DNA from: Gnetum montanum
Lineage: Eukaryota > Streptophyta > Gnetopsida > Gnetales > Gnetaceae
NCBI GenBank assembly: GCA_015680685.1
Contig: MNCI01009146.1
Coordinates: forward strand, 625,716-689,715
DNA: 64,000 nucleotides
Reading direction: 5' to 3'
In this document: positions 45,530-57,420 of the stretch, one piece after another
How positions within the stretch are numbered: the first letter of the stretch is position 1
Layout of the letters: the number at the start of each line of letters is the position of its first letter
Position numbers and translations under genes: made by a program
Notes under the pieces: generated by a model
Database searches by the model: none
Seen by the model: the letters and a program-made list of their open reading frames with translations, nothing else
Told to the model about the DNA's origin: nothing

Positions 45530-46430
45530 CATAGTCACTATTCATGTGATGTACTACTAGTGCTTATAGTGTTATTCTTTGTTGTGCTCTGCTAGACGTT
45601 GTGGGACTATGAGACTATGAATACGCTACCAAATACATGTGTGTGTGTTAGGAGGATCACATGATACCTAAAAAATGCAATTTTGAAGACTATGCTCTAG
45701 GATTATGCTCTCCATTATCTTGCATAGGGTTGAGCGTAGTTACAATTTTGGCCTTAAAAGTGGATATAGAAAGATGCATTTTGAAGACTATGCTCTAGGA
45801 TTATGCTCTCCATTATCTTGCATAGGGTTGAGCGTATTTACAATTTTGGCCTTAAAAGTGGATATAGAAAGATGCATTTTGCTAACTACACTTGTCAAAG
45901 CTAAGTTGGAGTTGAGCTGAGTGGTGTTGTAGTGTTGTGGAGGCCACTAGAGGTTGTTCTTTTTGACTATACTTGACTACGCTTTAGACTAGGGGAGAGC
46001 ATAGTTCCACACTTAAAAGAAATTTGGAAAAGGTTGTCCATGTGTCAACTACACTCTCCACTGGAGGCTAATTACACTCCTGATTGGGGGTGAGTGTAGT
46101 CTCAGCACTTTTCAAAACTTGTAGAAACTAGCTTTTGGCTGACTACGCTTGACTACGCTCTAGATTGGGGGAGAGCGTAATCTCAATAGTTGGAAAAATC
46201 TATGAAAAGTAGGCCTTTATGCTAACTATGCTCTTCATGAGAGGCTAACTATGCTCTGGGGTAGCATAGAGTGTAGTCCCAACACTTGAAAAATGTTGTG
46301 GCAACTTGCTTTGTGCTAACACTTAGAGAAAATTACAAAATTGGCCTTTTTGTTGACTACGTTCTCCATAGGAGGTTGACTACACTCTCAACTGGGAAAG
46401 AGCATAGTGTCAACACTTAGCCAAATTTGT
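45530..46430. repeat. Hairpin-bearing minisatellite with units of about 125-130 bp
   Basis: Four to five diverged units, each with ACTACGCTCT, a short spacer and GGGGGAGAGCGTAGT-like sequence, so each unit can fold into a stem of about 10 bp. Clear copies lie near 45975, 46050, 46145, 46230 and 46355. Between the stems runs a shared phrase around CAACACTTGAAAAA and TTGGCCTTTTT. Confidence 0.65.
45681..45876. repeat. Near-perfect 98-bp tandem duplication
   Basis: 45681-45778 and 45779-45876 differ at one position (GCGTAG against GCGTAT). It is much better conserved than the surrounding minisatellite, so it is recent or recently homogenised. Confidence 0.85.
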
Positions 46431-49400
46431 AGTTGAGAGGTTGTAGTTCAGATTTGATGGTGTTTCAACAACCATTCATGATGGTAGATCCTATGAGATT
46501 GTAGCAGCTGAGAGCTCATTTGTAGTCATAGTAATCGAGGAGAAGGAGATTTGACTATCATGAGAGTGCTCTCAAAGAGTTGGTAAGCATTCTTAGCCTG
46601 AATGCCCTAAATGAACATGTCCATCTTACACCATTTAGTTGTCTCCTTCTTCAACCACTTTAATGATGCCTCCTAATTAACCTTATACTATTTCTTATGA
46701 TCTTTTTGTGGCTGGCCCCACTCTAGGACCCAAACACAATAATCCTTCCATTCTTAGATCTTTCAAGAGATTAGATCCATCTAAATTTGTTGCTTAGCTA
46801 GCTCCCTAGAAAGGGGCACCTTGTCATGGATGGTGCACTAGTAGCAAGCCCATGTAATCTCTTTGGTTTGTAAGTTCTTCAAGTTGTCCACTTGGGCCTC
46901 CATGAACACCTTATGGTCCTTGAGATCTTAGATCCTCTTGGCTTACCTTTTATTTTCCTCCTTCAAGGCCATAGCTTACTTCCATGGGGATTTGTTGAAC
47001 CTCTAAAAATCCCATGAAGCTTTCACATACAAAACTACAAGATCAGTGGCAGTTTCATATAGCTTCACATGGACATTTTTGAGTATAAGGAGGAAGCTTA
47101 AGTAAGGAGTCAAACTTCATGTCTTGGATTAGTTCCTACAAAATTGATGGCATTGAAACCAATAAAAATATAATCATAAACATGATGTACAACCTAAAAT
47201 AGCCATAACATGAAGTAAAACCATAGCAAAATGACTAAGGCATAGTAAAACATGGCTCTTACTGATCTTAGGTGCAACTTGTTGTAGCCAATTGATGATG
47301 TCCTTTGTCACTTTGTGCATAAATTCTATCTTGTCTAGGATCTCTACCCATGGATTCACATGAAACATGAATATATATGCCTTCACTAATGGCTCAAGAA
47401 CTACAAAAAGTAGGTATAAGACATAGGCATACTTGAATCCTCATACTCATTAAGGATGATGATTGGGGGAACCCCAAGCAATGGCTCATCAAACAAGATA
47501 TTTAAATCATCCATGTTAATGATAGCTAATCCTGCAACCTCATGTTGTTATAAGAGTACCTCATCTACATGCATTTATTCTTCCTCTACTACTATGACCA
47601 CACACCCTTTTTCTTTAGTAGCATGTCTATGCTCCTCCTCTGCACACCTCTATTTCTCTTGTGCAACAATTACTTAAGCTACCATCTTATATTGTTGGTC
47701 TATAACAATAACTTGTTTGATAATTTAGCACATGTAGCCATAAGATATAAAACATAACATAGAAAAAACATTTAATTTAGCTAAACTTACCTAAAATAGC
47801 CTAATGTGACCAGTTAATCTTGAAGAGGATCTTTTGCTTGATGGATGCTAGTGATGCTTCTTCTATAAGTCATTTCAGCTTAGCCTTCGCTATCCCATCA
47901 ACATCAAAATGTAACTGTTGGGCCCTTAGGACATTTGCTAAAACTGTCAAAGGCTCCTCTCTTGTGCTAATAGGAGATGCACACCGCATACCATCAAATC
48001 CTTTTATTATAATAGAAAACAAGTTTCCCATGTTCTCTAGTGGATTCTAGGCCTACAGAGTTGGATAAAGATGCTTTATCCAAGGCCTAGAAATCTATTT
48101 TGTGTCTTAGCTTACCCATCATCCATTCTTCTTCACCACCAAGAGCTCCACAAATCTCTTCAGATAACTTGCAAGAAATGCATAATGCATATGTATTATT
48201 ATGGAGGTGGCTTCTCATAGTTTGAGGATTTCCTTCTTAAGGGCTGTAGACAAGGAAGTAGCCTTGTTGAATTGCATGTCATTCATCAAGATCATTTTGA
48301 AGATCCATCCCTATGTGATACCGATTATCTTCTTCTATGATAAAAATTTAGGAAAGGGGTGGGATCAGAACAATAGGTAAGATTCCTTTTCTTTAGGGTT
48401 TGTGAAGCTATCCAAGGAAATTTTGAAGTGGCTCTTGCTTGGACTAAGCCACTCCTCAACTTCCTTTTGATGGCTAAGCCCCTTCATTGGTTTGTTGACA
48501 ACCATCATCCCATTAGCAGGAATACCAAACAAGTCATGAAAGGTTGCCTTACTAATGGCAATGGTAATCAGTATGTCTCATACTATGCTACAAAACACAT
48601 TGGTCCCTATATTAAAGGAGTCAATGAAATTTAACATCTTTGCAAAAGGGATGGAAGGGCTAGGTGCCATGAAGACATCAAGAAATCCATTAAGCACAAT
48701 GTTTTCATGAACATCGTTAGATGCTTTCCCCCTCAACCACTCTTATGCTAGCCCCACATTATAAAAATTCAATATGAGAGTATTCGTGGATCATTTGGAA
48801 AGGAGTATGGTGACCTTAGAAGAAGTGTAAGGTCCTATAAGCCAACAATAACTGCCGATTATCAATACAGGCACATTTAAATCATAGATAAAGACCATAG
48901 GACACTCAAGAACCAAATGGCAATAAAACCTTAGGTATAACATCTAAAATCATTCTTATTCCCACCTTTCTTCTTTTTGATTGATGAAGCTCATGTGGGA
49001 GTTCTAGTGGCAATGCCTTTTTCTTTGACACACTTGGTGATCACCCACCAACTATGTGCTCTTTTAGAAGCTACACACTTCTTGTACATAGGGTTGAATT
49101 CAATGGTTTATTTATCAAATTCCTCTCTCAACTATTCATACACAATAGTTAGAATCTTGGGGCATTTTTTAAATAACATCAGGGTAGTTTGAGCTATTGC
49201 CAAGGTTTGATCATTTATGATCAAGCCTTGATCATTAACCCTACACCTGTAAGAAGTTCACAAAATTGACAAGTTAAGAAAAGTGATCAAACTAGTAAAG
49301 CCAAATAAAAAAAAACTTGTAATAACCATGCTTATCCTTGTAATCAATACATGCTACATGGAGGATTTTGGAATAAGGTATGGACTCCATGCACCACCAT

Positions 49401-49815
49401 TAGAGAATTATCAGGGTTGTACTAAGAATACTCTGGCATCCTTTAGATGTCTAAAAGATAACATGAACTAATAGGGTTCCTAGTCTTTGTTGGCTCTCCT
49501 ACTACTTGGGTTAATGAATCATCAATTATGAATCTAGTCATTAGCCTCATAGATCCTAGCAGTAGGATCTCTACTATGATCCCAACAACATCTGCATATA
49601 AGTGTGGCCAAATTATCACACTAAAGTTCTGCAAGATGTAGGCAAGGAATTCCCTTGCCCTTGTTTTGAATCATAATGAAACCCTCTCCAAGACCATGTC
49701 ATCCAAAGGAGTGCTAACCTTAGGTTTTCCAATGCAACATAGGATTCCAACCAACTCAACCATTATTATTGGCTTCAGAAAGGCCTTGCATGGAGAAATA
49801 AGAACACTATTAGGA

Positions 49816-51780
49816 CCATGTCTCCACACTTAGAATGTTCTCACAAGTTTTGTAAAGCATATTAATTGGGGGTGAAATTAGCCCTTGTAAACAGCTCTAA
49901 AGTGTTTGTTAAAATTAATTTAGATATTTGGAAACAACCATGTTACAATGTACATAGCCATTAAACTCTATAGCCAAAGCTTCACAACAGTAGTATGCCT
50001 TAGTTCAAGCCATGCATCAACATAGGAAAACCTCAAAGCCCTAGAAAGGATCATAGCAAAAACATTATTGGAAATAGTAAAAATTTATTATATTTTGTGA
50101 AATCAATTTTATAGAATAGTTAACATCTTTGAACATACATATTAGCATGGGAAATTGACAAGAGAAATTCCTAAGCATGTCAACATTGGCCATCTCCAAG
50201 TAGTAAATCTGATACAACTAGAAATTAAGCTTAATTGACATAGCCTTAATCAAGACTTTGTTAAAACTTCATCTTGGCCTCAATTTCAGTGATTCCACCA
50301 TTGAAGGAATCTAGAAATCACAATAGTTTTAGCCATAATGAGTATAACCAAAACTTTATAACCATTATTATATGAGATATAGCCAAAATCACACAACTAT
50401 AGGCATCACCATATGCTCCCTTTTGTGAAAGGGTGGTAAAAAATTCATCAAAACTTTTCTTGGGCTCCAAACATAGTGATTCCACCATTGTTTGAAAGCA
50501 TGAATGATGCCTATGTACCTAAACATAGAAAAAAGTTAAAAATTTTTTCTTTTTTTGAAGAAAAAATCATGAACAGTCATGAAAATCTAAAAAACGATAC
50601 AAACCCTAATTGCACAACCTAATTAAAATGGTCATAACTTCATCATTAGAACTCAAAATTAAGTAAGACCATAGCCATTACAAACCTTAAACATAGAAAT
50701 AAAATCCCATAACCTTATATTTGGATAATCCCTCACTATTGTTATAACAAAAATTCCATAACCTTGCTTTTTCCACCAAAAATTCATTAAAAAACATAGA
50801 ATTTGCAAAAACTAATTTAATTTAGCCATGGATTAAAGCCAGGAAAATTAAAGAAAACCTTAAAACCATGTGAAAAACCATGAAAATAGGGGATGGAAGT
50901 TTTTGAAAAGTTAATTTTAACAAACATTACATCCTAGATCTAACACAAAGGCCTCCACCCCCAAACTGATGGTAAAAAACACATGAAATAGAAGACCTAA
51001 TTTTAAAATTGGATCAATTGAAGCCTAAATAATGAAATGAACTTAGATATATGTAAAAATCATAGAAATATGATGTAGGATTTTCATTAAAATTTTATTT
51101 TATTAAATCCCTTAGCATAGACATGAAAAAATGGCTCTTACCCTAGCTAGGAAAGCACAAAAATGGCTACGAAGCTGAAGAAAAAATGGCCAGGAATGGC
51201 CTACATTGGGGTAGAAATAGATGATGATTAGTTAGAGACTAGCCTATGTAGTCATGCAATGTTCTTGGAAGCCTCATATACCTCTTGGATCCTTGGATTT
51301 CTATTGCTAGCTCCATGTTACTTCATCTTTGCTCGAACAACATTTAAATGGTTAGGAAATCTGAAGGGTTGAGGTATCTAAGCTAGCTAAGAAGAAGGTT
51401 TTGTGCTTCCAAATTGAAGAATGAATGGTTTTTATAATGAGAATATTTGTTAGATATCTCCTACAAAGTGTAGCATGTTAAAATGAGAATTATGATGGCC
51501 ATTTATAACAAAATTAACCATAAAACCAAGATTCAAACCTAAATGCTTCCACTTATGCCCTTGTTGCAAATTTGGTGCATTGGAACTCAAGGTGCATTGA
51601 CGTGGAAAGGGGGAAAATTGTTCTCTATGATGGTAATGGTGGAAAAAAAATACCAAGTTTAAATTTTTGAATTTTAGGTAGTAGATCCGACCATACACTC
51701 CCATGCACGATGTTCCAAGATAGGAAACTCCATCAATGCTAGGGTTTTGATCCCTTGGAACACCCAAAATCATAAAATAA
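49816..51780. other. AT-rich sequence without recognised gene
   Basis: No coherent frame on either strand. On the minus strand it lies upstream of relic K and could hold its promoter, but I see no clear signal. Confidence 0.4.
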
Positions 51781-51789
51781 TCAATCCAT

Positions 51790-54149
51790 CCTTATATCCA
51801 TGCTGGGTAGCATGGAGCTATCATGGATACTAGCCTCCATTACTTACAATGCTCATATACTAACCTTCTTTCTATATTTAGCAATAGTGACCTACCTTGC
51901 CAAACTTGAAACTCTAGAAGAGGGTTAGATCTTAATAAAACCTGATATTTTGGGCATCCACAATGTGGTAATCCTATATAGTGTGGAGCCTAGCATGAAG
52001 AAAGGGGGTAACATCCATACTAATCCCCCAATGTCCATCAAGCCTAGAACTTACCCCCTAGATGGGCCCACATGGCTTAGAACCTTTCCAATCACTTGTG
52101 GCAACCCCAAAAAACCTATTCAAAAGTGCTCAAGATTTTTGAATCTTGTTAATCCACAATGAGTGGGGATCCCTCCACACTAGCTGGCATGGAGCTAGTG
52201 TGGATGGTGGGGGTAGGCCTTGAATGGTCAAAATTGACCACCTAATAGCCACTTTTTGATGTACAAACACCTTGATAACCTTTGGTAACCTAGTTTTATC
52301 TTAAAATGAGTTGATTTTGCACCTATACCCATCTCCACACTGGTGAACCCTGTTTCCACATTACCTAACATAGAGCTAGCATGGAAACTTAGGGGGTACA
52401 ACATAAAACCCTTATCCAAGCCTCAAATTACCATAGATTTCACTTTGACAACCTTGATGCCCCTCCATGACCTTCAATAGTCAATAAATTCTGGAACTTG
52501 AGTCAATTTTTTCTCTAGAAATGTTCTTCATGCTAGTGAAACCTCCTTCAATTCTACCTATCATGGAGCCAATGTGGAAGCCCAAGGAGTATACATTAAA
52601 ATGTAGTTCATTACCAAAATAAGCCTAATAAGTTACCCTAATGACCTCTAAACCCTATCAAACCCTACCAAAGCCTTTAGATGGAACTAATAAAAAATGT
52701 CAAAAATCCATCACCCTCCTTCCATTCATGTTGGGGCAACCCTCTCTAGTATGGAGAAAAGAAGGAATGATTCCATGAACACCTAGAAGCCTTCAAATTA
52801 GTGGATTTTAATTCCAAAGCTTAACCTTTGAAAGAACCAAAACTTGAATCTAAGTTCATTCGTGATGAGGGAGACCATCTTCCATACTAGCTAGTGGGGA
52901 GCCAACATTGATAAAAGAGAGAATAGCTAAAAGTTTCAAGATTGACCCTCAAATTGACATTTGTTGACTGTCCAACTTTTTCAAAAGATCCAGTAGCTAA
53001 AACTTGATAAAATTATCTCATTTTAGGATCTTTCTGGCTTCCATCCTGAGCATGCATTTCTTCCATGCTAGTTAACATGGAGCCAATGTTGATGTAGCTA
53101 GGCAGGTTCTTGAGGGATCACAGACACATCAAAACAATACTAAATTACCTTGTACCTACCCTACAACCTTGTCAACACTTTTAGAAGCCACCAAACTACC
53201 TAAAAATGATCAAAAACTACAAAAATCTAATCCCCTAAGGTTCTTCACACTAGTTCAATGTTGGCCAGCGTGGAGCCAATGTGCAACAAGATGGGTAAAT
53301 GTAGAAACAATTTAAAAACCCTCAAAATTACTAAAATTTGATCCTAGGCTTTAACCATCAACATCAGCAACCCTAGGAAGGTGCATGAATAATAAAAAAT
53401 AGTCAAAAATTAATTTCCTTTCATCCTCCACCTTGGATCCATGCTAGCCAACATAGAGCTAGCATGGTACTAAGGGGATGGCTTACAAAACCACTTAGAA
53501 ACCCTTAAAACTCTCTAATTTTAATCCTAAACCCTAGCCTTGGACACTAACAACCCTAGGAGCTAACATGCATGGTCAATTATTACCAAAATTATCCTAG
53601 ATCTATAATTTATGATCTATCCATGATAGGAACCCACTCTTCCACACTATCCAAGGTGAAGATAGTGTAGATGAGTTGCCTTTTCCCCTTTGATAGTAGA
53701 TCGACACTCCAGGAGATAAAGAACCTATAGCAATAAAGCCTAAGACCTCATAGCCTTAAGATTATGCTTTTCAGACCCTATTTTAGCCCTTGAATCTCAT
53801 CAACCCCCATCCTCCATGTTAGAACAACCTCCCTAGCATGGATCAAAGGGGGGGATAATCTTACATGGCCTTAAAAACTGCTAAAAATAGACAAAATTAG
53901 TTCAGAACTTGAGAGATCATGGTTTGAAAACCTAGGAACCTAGAAACCGAGTCAATTTATTCCCTAGATCATCTTAAGACCAAAAAGCAAGGACATCCTC
54001 TCTACTCCATGCTAGCCAGCATGGATCCAATGTGGAGACTACCCCAAACTTGATATAACCCTCAAAACCCATCTAAAATGGCCTTAACACATAGCTAGAC
54101 AATACATAACTACTACATGTTAGTTATAGCTACCCAACCAACCTTGTTT
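51790..54149. repeat. Tandem array with units of about 185 bp carrying a CCATGCT...AGCATGG hairpin
   Basis: About 13 diverged units. Each contains a form of CCATGCTAGCCAGCATGG (cleanest at 54008-54025), followed by a phrase like AGCCAATGTGGA. Copies start near 51796, 52171, 52345, 52535, 52725, 52887, 53062, 53252, 53440, 53645, 53812 and 54005, 160-205 bp apart. The array is interrupted by insertion B and resumes at 61126. Confidence 0.75.
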
Positions 54150-54154
54150 GACCC

Positions 54155-54967
54155 TGATGAGCTGTGATATCGTGTGGGCTGCGATATCGCATCGGACCCT
54201 GCAATATCATGTATGTGATATCACAGCCCGTCGCCTTGTCTATAAATAAGAGGTGACTTTCCTTTGTAAGATCATCTAGATCTAGACCCTTAGCCAAACT
54301 ATAGTATTTTTACCACTCTAGAGTTAGAATAATTTCCATGTGCCTGCAGTAGGAGTCTCAAAGTGAATGGATCTTTATTCAAGCAAATTGTACTTGAGCA
54401 CACATTTGTGTAAGAAAATAAGAATTTTTTTTTGATAAATCATGCAACATCTGGACTAAGCTAAATAGGATTTAATTACTATTAAATGTTTAAATTATTT
54501 CCTAGACAATTAATCTCTCTCAACCCTTAACTCTCCTAGTTAAGTACATTCAGTATGACTGCTTCGAGCACGTGTGTAACACTTGGTAACCTGGTAACGA
54601 ATAGTGTTTGGTAATCCCAACAATGTTATGCTAGTTCAAGGTGTGTACGGTAAGTGGGAATGAATATTAGTGGTAGGACGATTAGAACTTAGTTAGTAAG
54701 TAGTTAATGAAAGTTAGTCACTTAGTCTCTTCACCCTTCCCTCTTAGCATAAGGCATTAAAAAGATAAAAGACATAAAAATCATATACCTCCGACTTACT
54801 TAACCATACAACTATGACAATACATGTAAGTCTGGGAAGACAATGATTGATTAACCCTAAATGTTTCATTAGGGCACGTAATCACTTAGTCCTTGGAGTT
54901 CGATCGGATTGTGCATGAGACGCTCGTATTCGTATGGTTGAGTGTACGGGTACCTCGCCACTCATCA
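54155..54967 (+). repeat. 5' LTR of element B
   Basis: 813 bp, TGATGAGC to CTCATCA, aligned with 60298-61125. Its 3' end (ACCTCGCCACTCATCA) is the reverse complement of the terminal sequence seen in the D LTRs. Confidence 0.92.
54166..54248 (+). promoter_or_regulatory. GATATC cluster and TATA box in 5' LTR of element B
   Basis: GATATC at 54166-54171, 54183-54188 and 54217-54222, then TATAAATA at 54241-54248, 86 bp from the LTR start. Likely start region of the element's transcript. Confidence 0.6.
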
Positions 54968-54968
54968 T

Positions 54969-54986
54969 TGGCACCGTTGATAGGGA
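54969..54986 (+). other. Primer-binding site of element B (tRNA-Asp type)
   Basis: TGGCACCGTTGATAGGGA, one base after the LTR, matching the tRNA-Asp type site at 14 of 18 positions. Confidence 0.75.
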
Positions 54987-55082
54987 CTTAGTTGTTTGTG
55001 CACTATGTAGAACATAGGAAATCATTCACATCATTGGGATCTAAAACCAACCATTAGGGTTAATCAAGAGAAAAATAACATA

Positions 55083-57048
55083 ATGGTAAACAACACACCG
55101 AACAAGACTAAAATGTCTTCTTCTTTGAACAAAAGCACTTCACTGCCTAGGAACAACACAAGAGACAGTCGGTGGCACAACACACATAACCAAGAACCAC
55201 CAGTTCCTCAAAAATTTAGTGTGGTATATATTCATCATGATGAATATATACCTAACTTTACCTTTTTCTTCCATCAAGACAAACAACTGCATTGGAGAGA
55301 CTTGAAGGGTAACATAGTGTTGCCTCCAGATAGAGTCACCCCCAACATGCTTCTTCATGCCCTTGCATGAATAGGCATTTCAGAATTATATGTTGAGTAC
55401 ATTGTGTGTGATTACAACATAAGGAAATACCATCCCACAGAAGTGCAACGTCAATGGGACTTGCGTAAGGAGAGTTACCACACATCGTTGAAGGCCAAAG
55501 GACCCCTTAATGCTTTGCCCATCATAAGTGAAATTAAGGGTGGTGAACCTATTTCAATAAGTTCTGCATAAAATAATGTTCCCCCTCCTAATGATGGTGA
55601 GGACATGGTGTATCAGAACCTTCACTCCACGATTCACAATCCTGGTTCTGATCCCCACAAATATCAAGTGTTCAATGAGGGAACACAAACACAAGATAAG
55701 GGTGGGCATTCTTATCGTCATCATGATCAGGGTCGAGAGTACCAAAGAGAAGGTAGGAAACATCATCATGGTGATGGTTCTCCTTCTTCTTCACCTTCAT
55801 TGGCATATTCACCCTCTCTTTCAACATCAGGATGTAGTCATAAGGAACCTAACTATGAGGATAAGCGTAAGCAAAGTGAGAAACTTTGACAAGAGTGTTG
55901 AGAGCGAGGATGAGGGTACTCTAGAGAATCACGACATGGAAAAAGGCAAAGTAGGGAACTGCATAGACATCATAGATGCTATGAAAGAAATAACCATGAA
56001 GAACCCTTACTTGCAACCCAAAGCATGTTAGACATCACGGAGGCCGTTAGAATACCTACAAGGCACAAAAAGATAGCAGGATCAAGAGACTAGACATGAA
56101 TAATATCCCACGATTTGATGGGGGATACAACACTGATCCTCAAAACCATTTACAAGCATTTTACGATGCATGTGCCTTGTAGAACATTGAGAACGAGTGG
56201 AAAAAGCTAAAGTTGATCCCAAGGACACTAATAAAAGAAGTGAAAAGATGGTACCAGCCCTTAGAACTAGAATCCATTTGAAGGTGGAGTATGATGCTAG
56301 AAATATTTAATGATAAATATCAAACATACTCCCAAGTGTCCAACTTGCAAAAGAAAATCTAAGTATGGAAGAAAGAAAATCACAAACCCTTGGATGCTAC
56401 CATGGGCCAATATTATGCACTGTTACATTGTTGCCTAGGCCATGGTTACGCATAACGGGATCAGCTACGGCATCTCATAGATGGACTTAGGCATGAAACT
56501 AGGAGAACCCTTAGAGCATATGCCCAAGGGATATTATCAGAGCTTCGGTCCCATCAAATCCATAGATTTTTGGAACAAGTAGGTAAGGAAGAAGGAGAGC
56601 TACATAAGAGAGAAAGTGCAGAGGAATACAACCATGATCCTTCCCTTTGAAAAAGGGGAGTGAGATTCTGTGAGGAGGAGGATGACTCACCATTCAAGGA
56701 GATGGTTAATAGAAAAACCTTGCTACTCCAGAAATTAACAATAGAAGTGTTGGCTAAGGTAGAACAAATGTGGGACTCCTTAGATAGTAGATTTGAAACC
56801 ATTATAAAAATCATAGAGGAGTCTAAGGAGCAAAGTACTAACGATGATAAAAAGAAGAAGAGGGATTTGGACCATGCATGTAACAAAGGTAAGGGTAAAA
56901 TGACTATCACCAAAGAGGTTGTGGATTCTAATATGGACAATGATAGCAGATGTAAGATATGCCAATATGACCATCCTAAGGGATGTTGTCCAGTAATCTC
57001 ACATTTGCAAGATTCTAGAGTGTATGCACTTAACCCATGACTTAACAA
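55083..57048 (+). pseudogene. gag relic of element B
   Basis: ATG at 55083, 97 bases after the primer-binding site. The first 95 codons are open, then stops and frame changes follow. A Ser/His/Gly-rich middle (55605-55889) precedes the capsid core at about 56100-56570: IPRFDGGYN, WKKLKLIPRTLIKEVKRWYQ, FNDKYQTYSQVSNLQKKI, HKPLDATMGQYYALLH, LRHLIDGLRHETRRTL. A long charged, Lys/Glu-rich part (56660-57040) ends in CKICQYDHPKGCC, a variant zinc knuckle (C-x2-C-x3-H-x4-C). This is the fullest gag of the A-D group. It would form the particle and bind the element's RNA. Confidence 0.85.
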
Positions 57049-57420
57049 ACGACAAGCACCCTGAAGGTTACCTTATCCCCAAGGTAACGCAAGGTAGTTC
57101 CACCAAACCTTAACTTATTATCCAAGTGGAACGCCACCACAACCTATTGAACAACACCAGTAGTGGCAATACCCATAATCATGGGGGATACCACCACCTA
57201 GGCAATATACCATTACTGAAAACCAGATCCATATGGCTACTATGTTCAACAACCAATCTCTCTAAGTGACTCTATCGGTCACGTGACATCACAATGTTAC
57301 TACCAAGCTTAGGAGTACTATAGGACACCTTCTCCTGGGAGATACACACCACATGCATACCATCCTCCAAACCCAGCTGCGACTCTTACACCAATAGCTC
57401 CACTATCGCCTGCTCCAGCA

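Larger units (their letters stand above)
44395..49815 (-). pseudogene. Minus-strand multi-exon coiled-coil gene-like relic (K)
   Basis: Unrecognised. Coding-like blocks on the minus strand: 49800-49460 (GKPKVSTPLDDMV, AYILQNFSVIIWPHLYADVV), 49246-48960 (FKKCPKILTIVYE, KKCVASKRAHSWWVITKCV), 48700-47791 (KMLNFIDSFNIGTNVF, HDLFGIPANGMMVVNKPM, LTVLANVLRAQQLHFDVDG), 47699-47405 (HRHATKEKGCVVIVVEE, NMDDLNILFDEPLLGVPP), 47386-47265 (KVTKDIINWLQQVAPK), 47135-46460 (DHKVFMEAQVDNLKNLQTK, then Trp/Lys-rich) and about 44700-44561. An intron at 47790-47700 has GTAAGT and ATAG ends and removing it keeps the frame. Other candidate introns are 47262-47136 and one with acceptor CTTCTTACAG ending at 49247. Stops occur at former Trp/Gln codons. 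Distant resemblance to the extra ORF of element D (KDxxNWLxQ followed by a coiled coil). Confidence 0.45.

Noticed and set aside
51790-54149. Host gene or CRISPR-like array suggested by regular repeats
   Set aside because: The units are diverged, about 185 bp long, without unique spacers and in a plant genome; it is an ordinary tandem repeat with hairpins.
55554-57048. Several minus-strand frames over gag of element B
   Set aside because: All overlap the gag frame with its capsid motifs and have no protein features of their own.
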